Of a stretch of DNA of 64,000 nucleotides, positions 24,036-37,224 are shown piece by piece (position 1 is the stretch's first letter; every line of letters begins with the position of its first letter). Source of the DNA: Centrapalus pauciflorus (lineage: Eukaryota; Streptophyta; Magnoliopsida; Asterales; Asteraceae); contig JAANYP010004329.1 in assembly GCA_020465985.1 (NCBI GenBank), positions 122,067-186,066 of the forward strand. The letters are read 5' to 3'. The notes beneath the pieces are model-generated. The model worked only from the letters and a program-made list of their open reading frames with translations, was not told where the DNA came from and ran no database searches. Both the position numbers and the translations under genes were made by a program.

Positions 24036-26983
24036 TGGACAACAGTGCTGAAATTCTTCTTACTAATGACAATGGGCCTATGGGCAAACCTCCCAAATTT
24101 TAATCATCAAAACTTCTAGGGTTGGAAGTGCAAGAATGATGCGGCGACTTAGAGAATCTGATGTACCGGCCAGAGGATAGTGATGGAGGGCCTATGTGCA
24201 ACCTCTGTCACTACATAACTCCACGGTGGAAGGAGCTGCTCCTGAAAGCAGGACCTTTGATAAAGGCCAAAGCTCAATGGTCTGATGAAGACAAAGACTG
24301 GTGCTCTGGATGGCAAAGGCAAGAAAAAACCTGGTCATTTCTCGCCGGATGATGTGTTCAGCAGGTGAGAAAATGAAGACTGAAAAGGAGATGTGGGTAC
24401 TCTGTGTACCGTCTATGAGGGCCCACAATCACACTGGACAACAGGAATTAACAATCTGGTTAGGACAGTATGAACTCATTCTTTGCCAAACCAAAGGAGT
24501 CCCTCTCACTGAAACCTACACCAGGTTCCTGCGCGGGTGAATGATCTCAAAGCTGTGGGGGGATCACCAAGGAACAAGTCTTACTTTGGTGAACAAGTTT
24601 CTGGACATTTTTAAACCCTGAGAGTGGAACTATTCTCAACCATCCCTAAGAAACCTCAGGTACTATCAGAAGTAGGGATCTGGTCAATCTGTATGGATCA
24701 TTATCTGAATGATGACAATCAAGCAACAAAAGAGGAATGCCTTTTTGGAAAGTGTCCAGAAGATGTACAACCTTTGTGGGCGAAGGTGAGACAAGCCTGT
24801 TAAGCAGATGATGATGTTTCATTCAACCTGATCAAGAGGATGATGAAAAGAGGAGGTGTCAAGACGAAGAAGAGGTTGCAGATCTTGCTGAACAAGATGA
24901 TGAGCAAATGAGAGCCATGCTTGTCCAAAAGGTTCAACAAGAAAAGGTTTTGGAAGAACATGCTGCAAGGAGTCAGGGGCGGGCAAAAAGAAGGCATTTG
25001 ACAAATCCAAAAGCGGAGTGCTTTCAAGTGTGGGCCAAAACTGGCCATATAGCTGTGACTGTGTGTCCAAAAGCCTGTTGGTCAGTCATCCAAACCTAAC
25101 AAGACTAACAAAGGATGATGGCTATAGGGTGTAAGTCCTTATGGCCATGGCTAAGCTGAGGAAAATTGGAAACTCTTGTCTTCCATCGCCAAAAGGGACT
25201 CATGGCAGAGACATGTGACTGGGAGGAATCTGATTCATCATCTGATGAAGAAGATAATCAATGTCGGATGGCCAACACTGATTCCCTCAACAAGCAGTTT
25301 CAAACAGGATAATGGCTGAAGCTGAAGCCTATCAGGCAGGGCTGGAGACTGGAATCCGACAATGATGTATAAAGGTAAAAATTTTAGGGCTTACAGTTCA
25401 GAAGAAAAAGTTAAATGTTTTGAATATATTCTTGTGGATCTCAAAGCTCTGTTGAGAAGCATGATGCAAGTATTATCTGAAATATCTAAGCTTAAAGCTG
25501 ATCTTAAAACCAAATCCAGTAAACTGGACAGTCTCCATAAGTTTGGAAACTGAGCTTGATGAATTAAAACACGCAACTCCATTTTACTGGAAGAAAAGAG
25601 AGAAACAGATAGAAAGCATGCCAAGCTTCAAAAGATAGTTGAGCGCTTTGGGCCAATCTTCACAAAAAGTCAGGCCATTTGTATAAAGTCAAAGATTCCC
25701 TGCACAAATCCAAGCCTATCTTGGAGGGAATCTTGACACAGGCAGCTTCCATTGTTAGATAAGTAATGTAAAAGAAGATTTATTATCATTATATTCCACT
25801 CTTGGTTGAGCTTCCAAATACATTCATTCAAAATGGGAATGGTAAGCTAATCTCAAACAAACGGTTTGGTCAGGCCTCAAATACTGACAGCATGTGAACC
25901 AAGCTCAAAAGCGGATGTTGGAGTTTTGTTCTCCAAAACGGCCTGCTAAGTGCTCTGCAGCCTCACATAAGCAAAAGAAAGGAAGACATGCTCAAACTGA
26001 AGCTGTGGAGGCTAAACCTGTTGACAAAACAGGTTCTGAGTCCAAAGCTATTGGTAAAAAGCACGGTTAATACCTTTTGATGCTAAACATTTTGAGAATA
26101 AGTTTTCAAAAAGTAAGCAGCCTGTTTTTTTCCAACAAGGGGTAAGTCTCAGGTTGAAAACAAAACTGCGGTGATTTCAAATAAGTTTTCAAATAGAGTG
26201 GTAATTGGTTTTAAATGAAAATAGTTTTTCAAAACCAAACACAGTGAGTATGCGATAGGCAGCTAAATCACAAGCCAGTAGGGGCAAAGGCAAAGCCATT
26301 GCTCAAACGGGACACTGGGAATAAGTTTACCAAACCTGTGGAAGCTCAAAGCCAATCAAGCTTCCTGGTCTTTGGACATCTGTCCTCCCAAAAAGAGGAA
26401 GAAGAGACAGTCAAAGCTGTTGGCCATTTAACTTACCACACAACTTTGATTCTGACAAAGAAGGCTAAACCTGCTGAAAGAATCAACAAAAACAGCTCAG
26501 AATGTGTTTCTGAAGGACCTTCTTCCAAAAGTACTAAAAAAAAAAAGAGAAAATGTTACAAGTGTGGAAGAAGACACATCGGGCCAAAGAGACTGTCCTG
26601 AATCTGAGGACATGAGGGCCTGTTACGTGCTGTTGTTTCCCTCACAGCTGTCACAAAGCACAAGTGGTGGAATGTCACAGTCATGGGGTATGGTATACAA
26701 GCTGATACGATCCAGATAGGGAATATTAGTGTGGACATTCCAAATCCATCAACAAATGTTGGAATGAATAGGAGAACTCATCTCTGTGAATGAGTCCCCT
26801 AAAAATGACTAATAATTCTCTTTTCACGCTGCAGGAAAAACAACCTTCCCAGGTGTGGTAATTGGACAGTGGCTGCGTCAGGCACATGACAGGTTGTAAA
26901 GAAGATGCTGAGTGAACTCAGCCTGAAAACGGGCCAAAAGTCACCTTTGGGGACAATGTGCAGGGAAATCCACTGAGGGATAT

Positions 26984-27031
<48 letters not shown>

Positions 27032-28464
27032 GGAGCTGGTGCGTGCAGTGTTCAAAAAAAAAAAAAAAAAAAAAGGGTAGCCTATGTGTTTGGGCTAAAA
27101 CATAACCTTGTTAGCATAAGCCAACCATGTGTGATGCTGGCTAACAAGGGTTAAATTTGATGAGGCAAATGGGTTACATATGGATTCCCAAGGCAAAGTG
27201 TGCTGTGTGCGCAACGAAGAAAGGTGTATATGTTTTGGATATGGCATTCTGCTGACCCCACACTGAAACCTGTTTCCTCACAAACAAATGCTGATCTAAA
27301 CTGGGTTAGGCACAGAAGACTGTCACATCTGAACGTCAGAACATCAACAAACGCTGTAAGAAAGAGTTGTTGTTGGTTGAGTGACAGGTTTGCCTTCCTA
27401 GGCTTTTCCAAAAATAGATGATGCAACAGCGTGTGAGAAGGCAAGCAGAGAAAAACATCTTTTAAATCCAAACACAATTTCTCTATTGATCTCCACTCTT
27501 CCTTGATCCATATGGACTTTGTTTGGACCTGATGAATGTCCCAAGTCTAGTAGGGAAGAAGAGACACTCTTGTAATTGTTGATGAGTTCTCCAGGTACAC
27601 AATGGGTGATCTTTCCCTTAAGAGCCAAAGGAGAGGCTGCTAGAGAAATTATTGGGTTTGTCAAAAAGATGTAAATGCTGAACTCTGCCCAAGAAAGCAG
27701 GCTTAGAAGTGATCATGGTACGGAATTTCAGAAACAGTACTCTTGAAGACTTCTGTGAAGAGAAAGGTATCTCTCAAAACCTTTCAGCAGTAAAGAAATC
27801 CTCAACAAAATGGAGTTGGCTGAAAGGAGAACCGAACTCTCATTGAATCTGCCAGAACCATGCGTTGTGGCATAAGGTTTTACCTTCAGCATTTTGGGCT
27901 GAAGCTGTTAACACTGCCTGCTTCACCCAAAACAGATCTTAGTGGTGAAAAGGTTCAACAAGACTCCCTATGAGCTGCGCAAAGGGAGAAAGCCAGTGTC
28001 CCAGTTATTTCCATGTGTTGGATGTCCCTGTTTCATGCTGAATCAAAGGGACCCAGCTGTCGAAATTTGAACTAAAGCTGATGAAAGGTGTGGTTTGTTG
28101 GCTAACTCTATGATTCAAAAGCCACAGTATACAACAAAAAAAGAAAGGTGATAGATGAGATATCAATGTCACCTGAAGAGTCCAAGATGCCGCCACCAAA
28201 GCTGTTTTCCTGAATCAGTTTTCAGGAGACCGCAACTTGATTATCTGATGCATTCAATCATGAAGAGGACGTCAAAACTTCCACTACACCCAGTATGGAA
28301 CCTGCTTAAGCATATGGACATGATGAGTGATTATGTCGATACACCCTGTGTGATAAATGTACTGATTAATTACAATGCATGTCCGAACCTATCCATGGCT
28401 GATTTTCCCTCTTCCCCCCAGTTCATTCTGGCTGATATGGTTCAACAGTGGTCGACAATGTTCA
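24036..28464 (+). pseudogene. gag-pol of copia copy 1, broken by many indels
   Basis: The gag start codon is ATG here (24036), whereas the better copy has GTG. Recognisable scraps include LTYHTT and a CYKCGRRH knuckle part near 26555. The DNA-level match to 47894-52208 continues throughout. At 26995-27028 and 27053-27074, short A runs of the other copy are replaced by runs of roughly 35 and 20 A. The error pattern suggests sequence quality rather than biological decay. Confidence 0.8.
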
Positions 28465-29279
28465 NNNNNNNNNNNNNNNNNNNNNNNNNNNNNNNNNNNN
28501 NNNNNNNNNNNNNNNNNNNNNNNNNNNNNNNNNNNNNNNNNNNNNNNNNNNNNNNNNNNNNNNNNNNNNNNNNNNNNNNNNNNNNNNNNNNNNNNNNNNN
28601 NNNNNNNNNNNNNNNNNNNNNNNNNNNNNNNNNNNNNNNNNNNNNNNNNNNNNNNNNNNNNNNNNNNNNNNNNNNNNNNNNNNNNNNNNNNNNNNNNNNN
28701 NNNNNNNNNNNNNNNNNNNNNNNNNNNNNNNNNNNNNNNNNNNNNNNNNNNNNNNNNNNNNNNNNNNNNNNNNNNNNNNNNNNNNNNNNNNNNNNNNNNN
28801 NNNNNNNNNNNNNNNNNNNNNNNNNNNNNNNNNNNNNNNNNNNNNNNNNNNNNNNNNNNNNNNNNNNNNNNNNNNNNNNNNNNNNNNNNNNNNNNNNNNN
28901 NNNNNNNNNNNNNNNNNNNNNNNNNNNNNNNNNNNNNNNNNNNNNNNNNNNNNNNNNNNNNNNNNNNNNNNNNNNNNNNNNNNNNNNNNNNNNNNNNNNN
29001 NNNNNNNNNNNNNNNNNNNNNNNNNNNNNNNNNNNNNNNNNNNNNNNNNNNNNNNNNNNNNNNNNNNNNNNNNNNNNNNNNNNNNNNNNNNNNNNNNNNN
29101 NNNNNNNNNNNNNNNNNNNNNNNNNNNNNNNNNNNNNNNNNNNNNNNNNNNNNNNNNNNNNNNNNNNNNNNNNNNNNNNNNNNNNNNNNNNNNNNNNNNN
29201 NNNNNNNNNNNNNNNNNNNNNNNNNNNNNNNNNNNNNNNNNNNNNNNNNNNNNNNNNNNNNNNNNNNNNNNNNNNNNNN
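28465..29279. other. Assembly gap (815 N)
   Basis: A run of unknown bases. Any open frame crossing it is meaningless. The collinear region of the second copy (about 52209-52979) is about 770 bp and contains the copia-gypsy junction, so the gap probably hides the same junction. Confidence 0.99.
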
Positions 29280-32200
29280 CTTCGAGCTGACACTCGGCAT
29301 AAGAATAACCAACCATCTGAGGCGGACATTACATCGGGGATGACCTACTGTCTATCCTGACCACAGAGGTGTCAAACTCTTGGTCATATAGCACAGTAAC
29401 ATCAGAGTACAGATGCGACCACGCAGGTCCATCGAAAAGATGCACAACAAATGAACGGACATGCAACAAATATGAATGTGCATCAACATAAACGCATGTT
29501 AGTAGAATGCCAAACGAACATGAAACAACAGGCCTCAGCAGGCAATGCAAACATAAAGCAGATGCAGACATGTTAAAAATCAAAGGTACTCATTGTGGGT
29601 GCGTTATTATCTTTATTCAAATTTTATTTCTCCTCGGAATTTCAACCGGATCCACAAAGTACCCCACTGTGGGTTAAACAACTTCACAAGGGACCTGTTA
29701 AGTCAGTTGTAACAACACACTGTGTCAATAATATGTTTAATTTCATAAAACTTAATTTTATAAGTTTTGCAATAATTGATCCCCATTTCGGATCCATGTC
29801 CGAATTCGGACCCCACCCGAATTCGAACCCCCAATTCGGATCACATGCCAATTCGGATCCCATTAAGTTTGAATTTCGGACTCAAGCTAATTTCGGACCC
29901 CATTACAAGTTCAGGCCCATCCGAATTCGGCCCCCAACCGAATTCGGACCCCCATCCAAATTCCAATACTTAGAAATATTTTGATATATTAACTTTCCTG
30001 AAATCCGGGCCTCATCCGAATTCGGACCAGATCCGAGTTCATCTCGGATCCGAATTCGGATCCCACCCCATTCGAACTTGTGCAGCTTTTTAACATTTTC
30101 CAGATTTTAATTCCATCATTTTTGGTACTTTTTCGATACATGAAATAATTTATACCAACTTAAATATACTTAATTTCAAGCATTTTAACACTAACATTAA
30201 CATGCTTTCATACTAAATTCAATCCTTTTTGACCCTTTTCATCATCCAATGAACACACACACTAAAACACACACAAAATCCTCAAATCCATACTTTTAGC
30301 TTGAATCAGATGCTGAAATTTAATATGTAGCATCATAAACACTAGATTTAAACTAATCCACAACTTGATCATACATGCAACAACATTTGAATCTCCAAAT
30401 CTATGATTCGGATTTGAACAAAACCGAACCCAAAATGCTTCTAAATTCGAAATCTAAAGAATTATTACCTCAAATCTTCGATTGCAGTGTTGATAGCTCC
30501 TTGAATGCAACCTTGTTTCAGATTTTCAGCTTCCAATTCCAAGTTTTGATGTTCTTCGATTGTAGAGAGAGAGAGAGCCGAGAGAGAGATTTTAGAGAGA
30601 GAAAGTGCTTGGTGAAAATGAAAGACAAAATTTGTCTTTCATTCCTTTTATTCACCACTTTAATCTTTTGGCTCATTAACCCCTCAACTTATCCGGTTCC
30701 ATTAAATACTGATTTATAAAATAAAAGATTTTTATCTTTTATTTATTATCCTTAATACTTAAATAATTATTTCACTTAAATAAATTGAAATTTCTAAATT
30801 TCCAAATAATACAACAAACTTTATAATTAATCCAAATTCCGTACCAACTTTCATAATTCAACTTAAATTACATATTAAAACTTAATAACTTCAAATACAA
30901 TAATTTAAATCCAAGGATGTTACAGCATGGGCTCCACCACGCTCAAACTTCGTCCTCGAAGTTACTCGAATCCAAAAAGTTGCGGATATTTCTTTAACAT
31001 CTCAGACTTAGTCTCCCAGGTATGATTCGCTCCTTTGTGATGCTTCCAACGTACAAGCACCATTTCAATTTCTTTGCTTCTCAACTTCTTTACTTTCGTA
31101 TCTAACACACACTCCGGCTCTTCTACATACCGGAGCCTTTCATCAATCTGCAACTCCGTGTGATCTGCCCAATCTTCGTTTTCGGTTGTGAATGACTTTC
31201 TAAGGTTCCCCACATGGAACACCGGGTGTATGCCCGACATCTCTTCAGGCAATTCCAACCGATACGACTGATTTCCTACTTTTTCGGTAATCCTGAATGG
31301 TCCGACGAATCTCGGAGCCAACTTTCCTCTTTTTACAAAACGTGTAACACCTCTCATAGGTGACACCTTCAGATATACCCAATCGTTCACATCAAAACTG
31401 ATTGGTTTGTGCCTTCTATCGTAATAACTTTTCTGGCGATCCTGGGCCGCCTTCATATTCTGTCGCACCAACTGAATCTTTTCATTCGTTTCTTGTAACA
31501 ATGCCGGCCCAGCAATCGGCGTTTCACCAGTTTCTCTCCAACATGTAAGAGTCCTACATATTCTCCCATACAACGCTTCAAACAGCGCCTTCTTTATTGT
31601 CGCATGGTAGCTGTTGTTATACGAAAATTCTATCAATGGTAAATGGTCATCCCAATTACCACCGAGGTCCAACACACACGACTGCATCATATCTTCAAGT
31701 GTTAGGATGGTCCTTTCACTTTGACCATCGGTTTGCGGACGGTAGGCGGTACTCATAGCTATTCTCGTTCCTAACCCTTCTTGTAATGCCGACCAAAAGT
31801 TGGAAGTAAATCGGCTGTCACGATCAGATACAATGGACTTCGGTACTCCATGTCTAGAAACTATCTCGTCCAAGTAAATCTGAGCTAACTTTTCCAGTGA
31901 ATAACTCTCTCGTATTGGAATGAAGTGTGCCGACTTGGTTAATCTATCAACGATTACCCATACCGCATCGTGTTGACGCCTAGTTTTCGGCAACTTTGTG
32001 ACAAAGTCCATAGTGATATGTTCCCACTTCCATTCCGGAATGGGAAGCGGTTGCAAACTACCGTAAGGTTGTTGGTGTTCGGCTTTCACTAACCGACAAG
32101 TTCTGCATCTTTCCACATACTGACCTATATCTTTCTTTAATCCGGGCCACCAGAAGTCTGCTTTCAGCTCGTTGTACATCTTTGTGCTCCCGGGATGTAC

Positions 32201-33005
32201 AGAAAACTTTGATTGATGTGCTTCTTCGATAATCACTTTTCGCATCCCACCAAACTTCGGCACCCAGATCCTCCCATATATACTTTTCAAACCCGTTTCA
32301 CTCGTTTCCATATTCTTAATCTGTGCCCTTATATCTTCAGCACCAATGTTTTCTTCTTTCAAAGCTTCCACTTGAGCAGCTTTAACATCATCAATTATTG
32401 TGGAAGTCAACATCGTAGACGTCAACATATAACAACAATCCTTGGCATATGCTTTGCGACTCAAAGCATCGGCTACCACGTTAGCCTTTCCAGGATGGTA
32501 AAGGATTTCACAGTCATAATCCTTTATTAGTTCCATCGAACGTCTCTGTTTCAGGTTAAGTTCCTTCTGGCTGAATATGTATTTCAAACTCTTATGGTCC
32601 GTGTAGAGTTGACACTTAGTCCCATATAGATAGTGCCTCCACAATTTTAATGCAAACGTAACTGCAGTCAACTCCAAGTCATGAGTTGAATAATTCTTCT
32701 CGTGTTGCTTTAACTGTCTCGAAGCATAAGCTATAACTTTTCCACGTTGCATCAATACCGCACCAAGTCCCAACCTCGAAGCATCTGTGTATACAACAAA
32801 GTCCTCATTACCCTCTGATAAGGCAAGTATCGGCGCTTCACTTAAAGTCTTCTTCAAAACATCAAACGCCTCTTGCTGCATAATTTCCCAGACAAAAGGT
32901 GCATTCTTCTTTGTTAACATAGTTAAAGGGACTGCAATCTTGGAAAAATCCTTAATGAACCTCCGATAATAGCCCGCCAACCCCAGAAAGCTTCTAACTT
33001 CCGTA
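29280..33005 (-). mobile_element. Partial Ty3/gypsy chromovirus (copy A), minus strand
   Basis: Contains most of the 3' LTR (29280-30924, ending ...GGATGTTACA on the + strand) and the 3' part of pol. It is nearly identical to 52980-56705 at a constant offset of about 23,700 bases. The match ends abruptly after base 33005 (TTCCGTA); gag, protease, most of RT and the 5' LTR are missing. The LTR start lies in the N gap. Confidence 0.92.
30962..33005 (-). pseudogene. Gypsy pol 3' fragment: end of RT, RNase H, integrase, chromodomain
   Basis: An open frame of 672 codons (30962-32980), extending upstream to the breakpoint at 33005. It begins within the RT thumb (AGYYRRFIKDFSK), then RNase H (VVYTDASRLGLGAVL, TDHKSLKYIFSQ). 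The integrase has a zinc-binding part (CRTCRLVKAEHQ) and DDE core pieces (IVDRLTKSAHF, SDRDSRF, QTDGQSER). The GPF-type module and a C-terminal chromodomain-like part (YVEEPECVLD, VRWKHH, TWE) follow. The frame is undamaged but lacks gag, protease and the RT active site, so it cannot work alone. Confidence 0.9.
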
Positions 33006-34286
33006 TCAGAGACAGGCTACTATCTGTGTATCCTCTGAGTTTAAATCAAAGGCTCCCTTTGTGACTCTTTGTCTGCGGGGTATTTCTGAAAACCCTTGTT
33101 CGTTGTTGAAGGCGTTGGCTCAGAAACAAAGAAAACAAAAACCCCCCAAAAAAGGGGTTTATTGAACATGGTGGAGTATATCTGGTGCTGCATGTCGTTC
33201 ATCCATCAAGTTCAGTCTCGTTGAAGCTGGTCAGGGTGTATGCTCAGACCCCTATTGTGATTTGGGTTGTCTTTCCGCTGTGGTTCTTGGTTCGCGTTCG
33301 CTCGGTGCCCTTCATGCATCACTTTCGTGGATTACTGTCTGTAAGTTGGTTCTTTCCCTCTCGTGTTGTAGCAAGTAACTGGTCTTGGGAGTTTCTTCCC
33401 TAAGATTCACACTTGGCCTATAGACGAGGCTTCTTTTTTTACTGTGTCTGGTTGTGTTACTTCTTTGAAGTGTTATCGATTGTTTTTTTTTTTCTCTCCT
33501 TGGTTTGTTTTCGTGTGTGTGAGGTTATGCTCAGGCTTGACCTGGCGTTTGAACGTTCGTGGAATCCTGCCATAAAAGAGCCTAACCACCGTGTGAGTTT
33601 TTTTGTGGTTTGTGACTATCTGGTTGTTACTGCTGTATAGATTTTGGTTTTAGCAGTGTGGCTCTTATTGTTGCTGGTTCTGTTTGCTGTTATTTGTTTT
33701 TTTGGTTTCGGCTGATTGAGGTGATTTGGTATGGAGGATCAATGAGATACCTTATCTGTAGACTTGACTATCTTTTTCCTTTTATCCACTGAATCATGTA
33801 TTAGTTTGATATCTGAACCGATTCTCATTCGATAAAATGTCATTAAATCCAAGAAACTGACCCTTAAGGACTGCTTGAAACACACCTGTAAATTGCGCAA
33901 CAAACTGATTAAGTGATTAAATCTTGAATTTTTCAGGTTCACCTTGATTGGTGTGTTATTTGTTTCCGATTATTGAGTGTATTTGCGTTCTGTTAATCAC
34001 CCTGTTAAGGATAGTGGCATATATGTTGGAATTGATGGTTCAAACCGTTATACTCAGGACTTGAAATAAAGAATGACTTATGGGGACTGATATGATGAAT
34101 TGTATTTATCTGGAGCATGTAGTTCATGCAAAATGTTAAATGACTTGTGTGCATTTAAGTGTTTAACCTTTTGAGTTACGTCATCATAGGCTTAGTCTCC
34201 CTGTGATCATATTATTGAGTTTGAAAGATATATTCAACCTCAACGTAATTGTTTAGAGACTCCCTGTGAAATTTGTCATAAAACAT

Positions 34287-34487
34287 GGTTCAAGTTAGTT
34301 GTGGTTGATTATTTGTAATGTGCATGTTGTTTAAATGTGGTTCAAGTCAATTGGTTGCTAAAGCAAATGTTTTTGGTAGTAAAAGTTGGTTCAAGTTAGT
34401 TATGGTTAATTGTTGTAATGTCCATGTTGTTTAAATGTGGTTCAAGTCAATTGGTTGTTAAAGCAAATGTTTTTGGTAGTAAAAGTT
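34287..34487. repeat. Tandem duplication of about 101 bp
   Basis: Units at 34287-34387 and 34388-34487 differ at only a few bases; both start GGTTCAAGTTAGTT. The GGTTCAAGT motif recurs several more times to about 34740. Confidence 0.85.
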
Positions 34488-37085
34488 TGAAAAATATTCG
34501 CTTTTATGTCTTTTGACTGATTGTTTTAGTTCTTTCTCTTCCAAAGAAAGTTAAGGTTTTTTTGTAAATATGTTGTTTAAAGTTCTTGGTAAAAATCAAT
34601 TCAAGTTAAAAGTTAATTGGTTATGTGTGGTTCAAGTTTAAAATAATTTGGTTGAGTGTGATTCCAGTTAAAAAAAATAAATAGGTAAAGTCTGGTTCCT
34701 GTTATGGTTCAAGTTAATTGTGAAAAATTGTTGTTATATTCAATGTTGGTTAAAAATGTGGTTAAAGTTGGTTGTTAAAAAAAGTTGGTTGTTAAAAAAA
34801 AAGAAAAAAAAAGGGTTTGTTGGATAAAACTATCAACTGTTATTTGGTTAAAGGAGTTGATGGTAATATGGTTAAAGTGAAAGTGAAAGTAAAAGATAAA
34901 AAAGGTTGTATATTACACAAAATTGTAGTCTTTGGTTCTTAATCTTTGTAGAAATGATACATGGTTTTTTGTTGTTTTACCAAAAGATAGAAACCCTATC
35001 GATTGTAAGTGGACATAGAAAGTTAAGTTCAAGCCACCGAAGAGATAGATAGGGACAAGACAAGGTTAGTTGCCAAGGAGTTTGTCAAAATGAATGGCTT
35101 GGTTTCTGTGGAGTTTTTCTCGCCTGTTATAAAACGATAGAAAGTAATATGACTGCTCTATGTGTATTAAAATAAAGGTTAATGTTCAAGTTGTGACCCA
35201 ACATGACAAAATTATATGACAATGTGTCTTGGCAGTGATCTTCAAATTGCTAGATGAACCTTTCTGGAATTATTGTTTATTTCACGGTATACAAGGTTGA
35301 TATAATAAATGAAGAAGGGAAAGTTAATACCATGTCTTAATAAATTTTATATAATTTTCTATCTTCCTGTTTTGATATGTGTCTCGGTGAAAGATCTAGA
35401 CATCGTTCTAGGTTTGTAGTCTAGATTATATAATAATCATGCAAATGAAAATCAGAAAGATAATGAAGGGGGTAAGTTGAACGGTTATCACGTGGTGCAA
35501 TTTTCTACAAAACCCTCGGGTTTGGTTTTCATGTCGATTAAGGTTAATAGGTTCTGGGTTCTGGCTGTCTTTATGCAAAGCAGAAGTGATCTAATTTGTT
35601 AGAAAGGTTGGAAAGACTCTGGTTATTTCTCTTCTGGATATTGGAGTTATTCATGTTGTTCTGGTTTTGTGTTTTATCTCAACGCAAGAATTGCTTTGTT
35701 TTTTTTATCTGTGGTTAGTTTACTTGGAAGCAAGAATTGCCTGTTTTTTCACATAGATAGCAGGGCTGCAGTACTGATTGCAGCCCATCCCGTTTTTGTG
35801 AAAGGGTTTCTGCAGGTCAGAGCTGAATCTATGTAGCTGATGTTTTCACCAAGTGGTTAAGTTGAGTCAGGCCTATGCTCACAAGTTAAGTCTCTGCTTC
35901 TCAGGTATGTAGTCTTAGGCTGCTGGTTGTGGTGTGGACTATTGTTATGTATTTGTATAGGGTCTGCCTTCGTCTATTTGATTTTGTGTGAACGTGTGCT
36001 TAAGTTTTTGCAGCATATTTCCTTGAGCCATAAGGTTGAATGTGTTTATAATCTCTCTCACAATTAACTTGAGGGAGAGTGTTGAAATATTTGGGTTTAT
36101 AAAGTGTGTGCAATTTAATTGTGTTTCCAGGCCCACTCTCCGTTTACAAGTTAAGGTCTTCTATTGCGTGTTTCTGCCCTAGTGTGAAATAGAGCTGCAC
36201 GTTTGTTCTAAAAGTTGTTTCCAGAGGACTCTTTGCCAAAACTGTTCTTAAAACTATTGGTCTCTGTTTTTTCATGAAAATAAAAAGGGCGAAGTGGTTC
36301 CTGATCTTGTGTTAGAAATGTAACTTGTTGGAAATTTTATTCAGTTAAACTTTGTCTAGTTCAAACATGACACGTGTGTTCATGTCCTTGACTGCTCTTG
36401 CATATTTAAATGTGTTGTAAGAGGTCTTGTAGTGTTGAGAAAGACTGTTACAGGTTTATATACTCCTGAATAAGGTTTGATGTTCTGAGAAAACAGGGTT
36501 CTGTTATAGGTGGACTTAATTGGTTCGTCAGCATGTTAAAAGTATTAAAGTGTAAATAGTTTTTTTTTTTTTTTTTTTTTTTTTTGGTATTGGGCAAGTT
36601 CATTGTTGTTACAGGTTGTTTCAATGCTTTGGGGTGCTATATTGTCCAGCTTTGCTTTCTGTTCGTTGCTTTACTGCATGACTGATACGGATAAATACTT
36701 AAATAGGGTGCTGCAGGAGGACTGTTTTTTGGTTTTGTTTTCGGGTATCTTTACATAGTTTCATTGTTACAGTGGCCTAGAAGTATAAGTATCTATTTTA
36801 AAATTTTGCACCGTTTTCACATTTAACTTGAAAGGGGTGTTTAAAATGATAACATATATGTGCAAGTTAATTGTGTTTATGTGTTTGTGTGGGCTTACGG
36901 TATGTTAAGTTCTATGTTTTAAGTTTGTTCTTGTTCGTTCAGTCTCTTTGTTAGGGTTTGATCATATTTTTAGGTTTCCCACCGAAAGAAATATGACAAC
37001 AACTATCTTGAAATCCTAGTTGTGGTTTGTGTCCGTCTTCCGCTGCTTATCCCTTCCTGTAAAGTTATATGTGTGAATCTCTCTG

Positions 37086-37224
37086 CATTATACAACCAGT
37101 CAAAGTTGATTCCATAAATAACATTGCAGATGTGTTTACTAAAGGCTTACAAGTTTCTCAACATGAGCTATTAAGTGACAGGTTAAATTTGTTCAATGTA
37201 TTCCACAATAAACTTGAGGCGGGG
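37086..37224 (+). pseudogene. Copia RNase H C-terminal scrap and polypurine tract
   Basis: Encodes VDSINNIADVFTKGLQ then HELLSDRLNLFNVF, matching the conserved ADxFTKxL end of copia pol. The purine-rich AACTTGAGGCGGGG (37211-37224) and an LTR start TGTTAAAAATATGTGGG at 37225 follow at once. Confidence 0.75.

Larger units (their letters stand above)
22867..28464 (+). mobile_element. Ty1/copia (SIRE-type) copy 1, indel-rich, runs into assembly gap
   Basis: Starts with the same LTR first bases (TGTTAGGCACAAAAAGG) as the element at 46707 and follows it collinearly through gag, protease, integrase and the start of the RT region to the N gap. Compared with that copy it has one- and two-base insertions and deletions throughout, plus two large homopolymer A expansions. 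No reading frame survives. The right LTR is not present. Confidence 0.9.

Noticed and set aside
28155..29360. Long open frames crossing the N run
   Set aside because: Unknown bases cannot give stops; the frames are artefacts of the gap.
32213..32530. A + strand frame of 105 codons, repeated at 55913-56230
   Set aside because: Antisense shadow of gypsy pol, duplicated with it.
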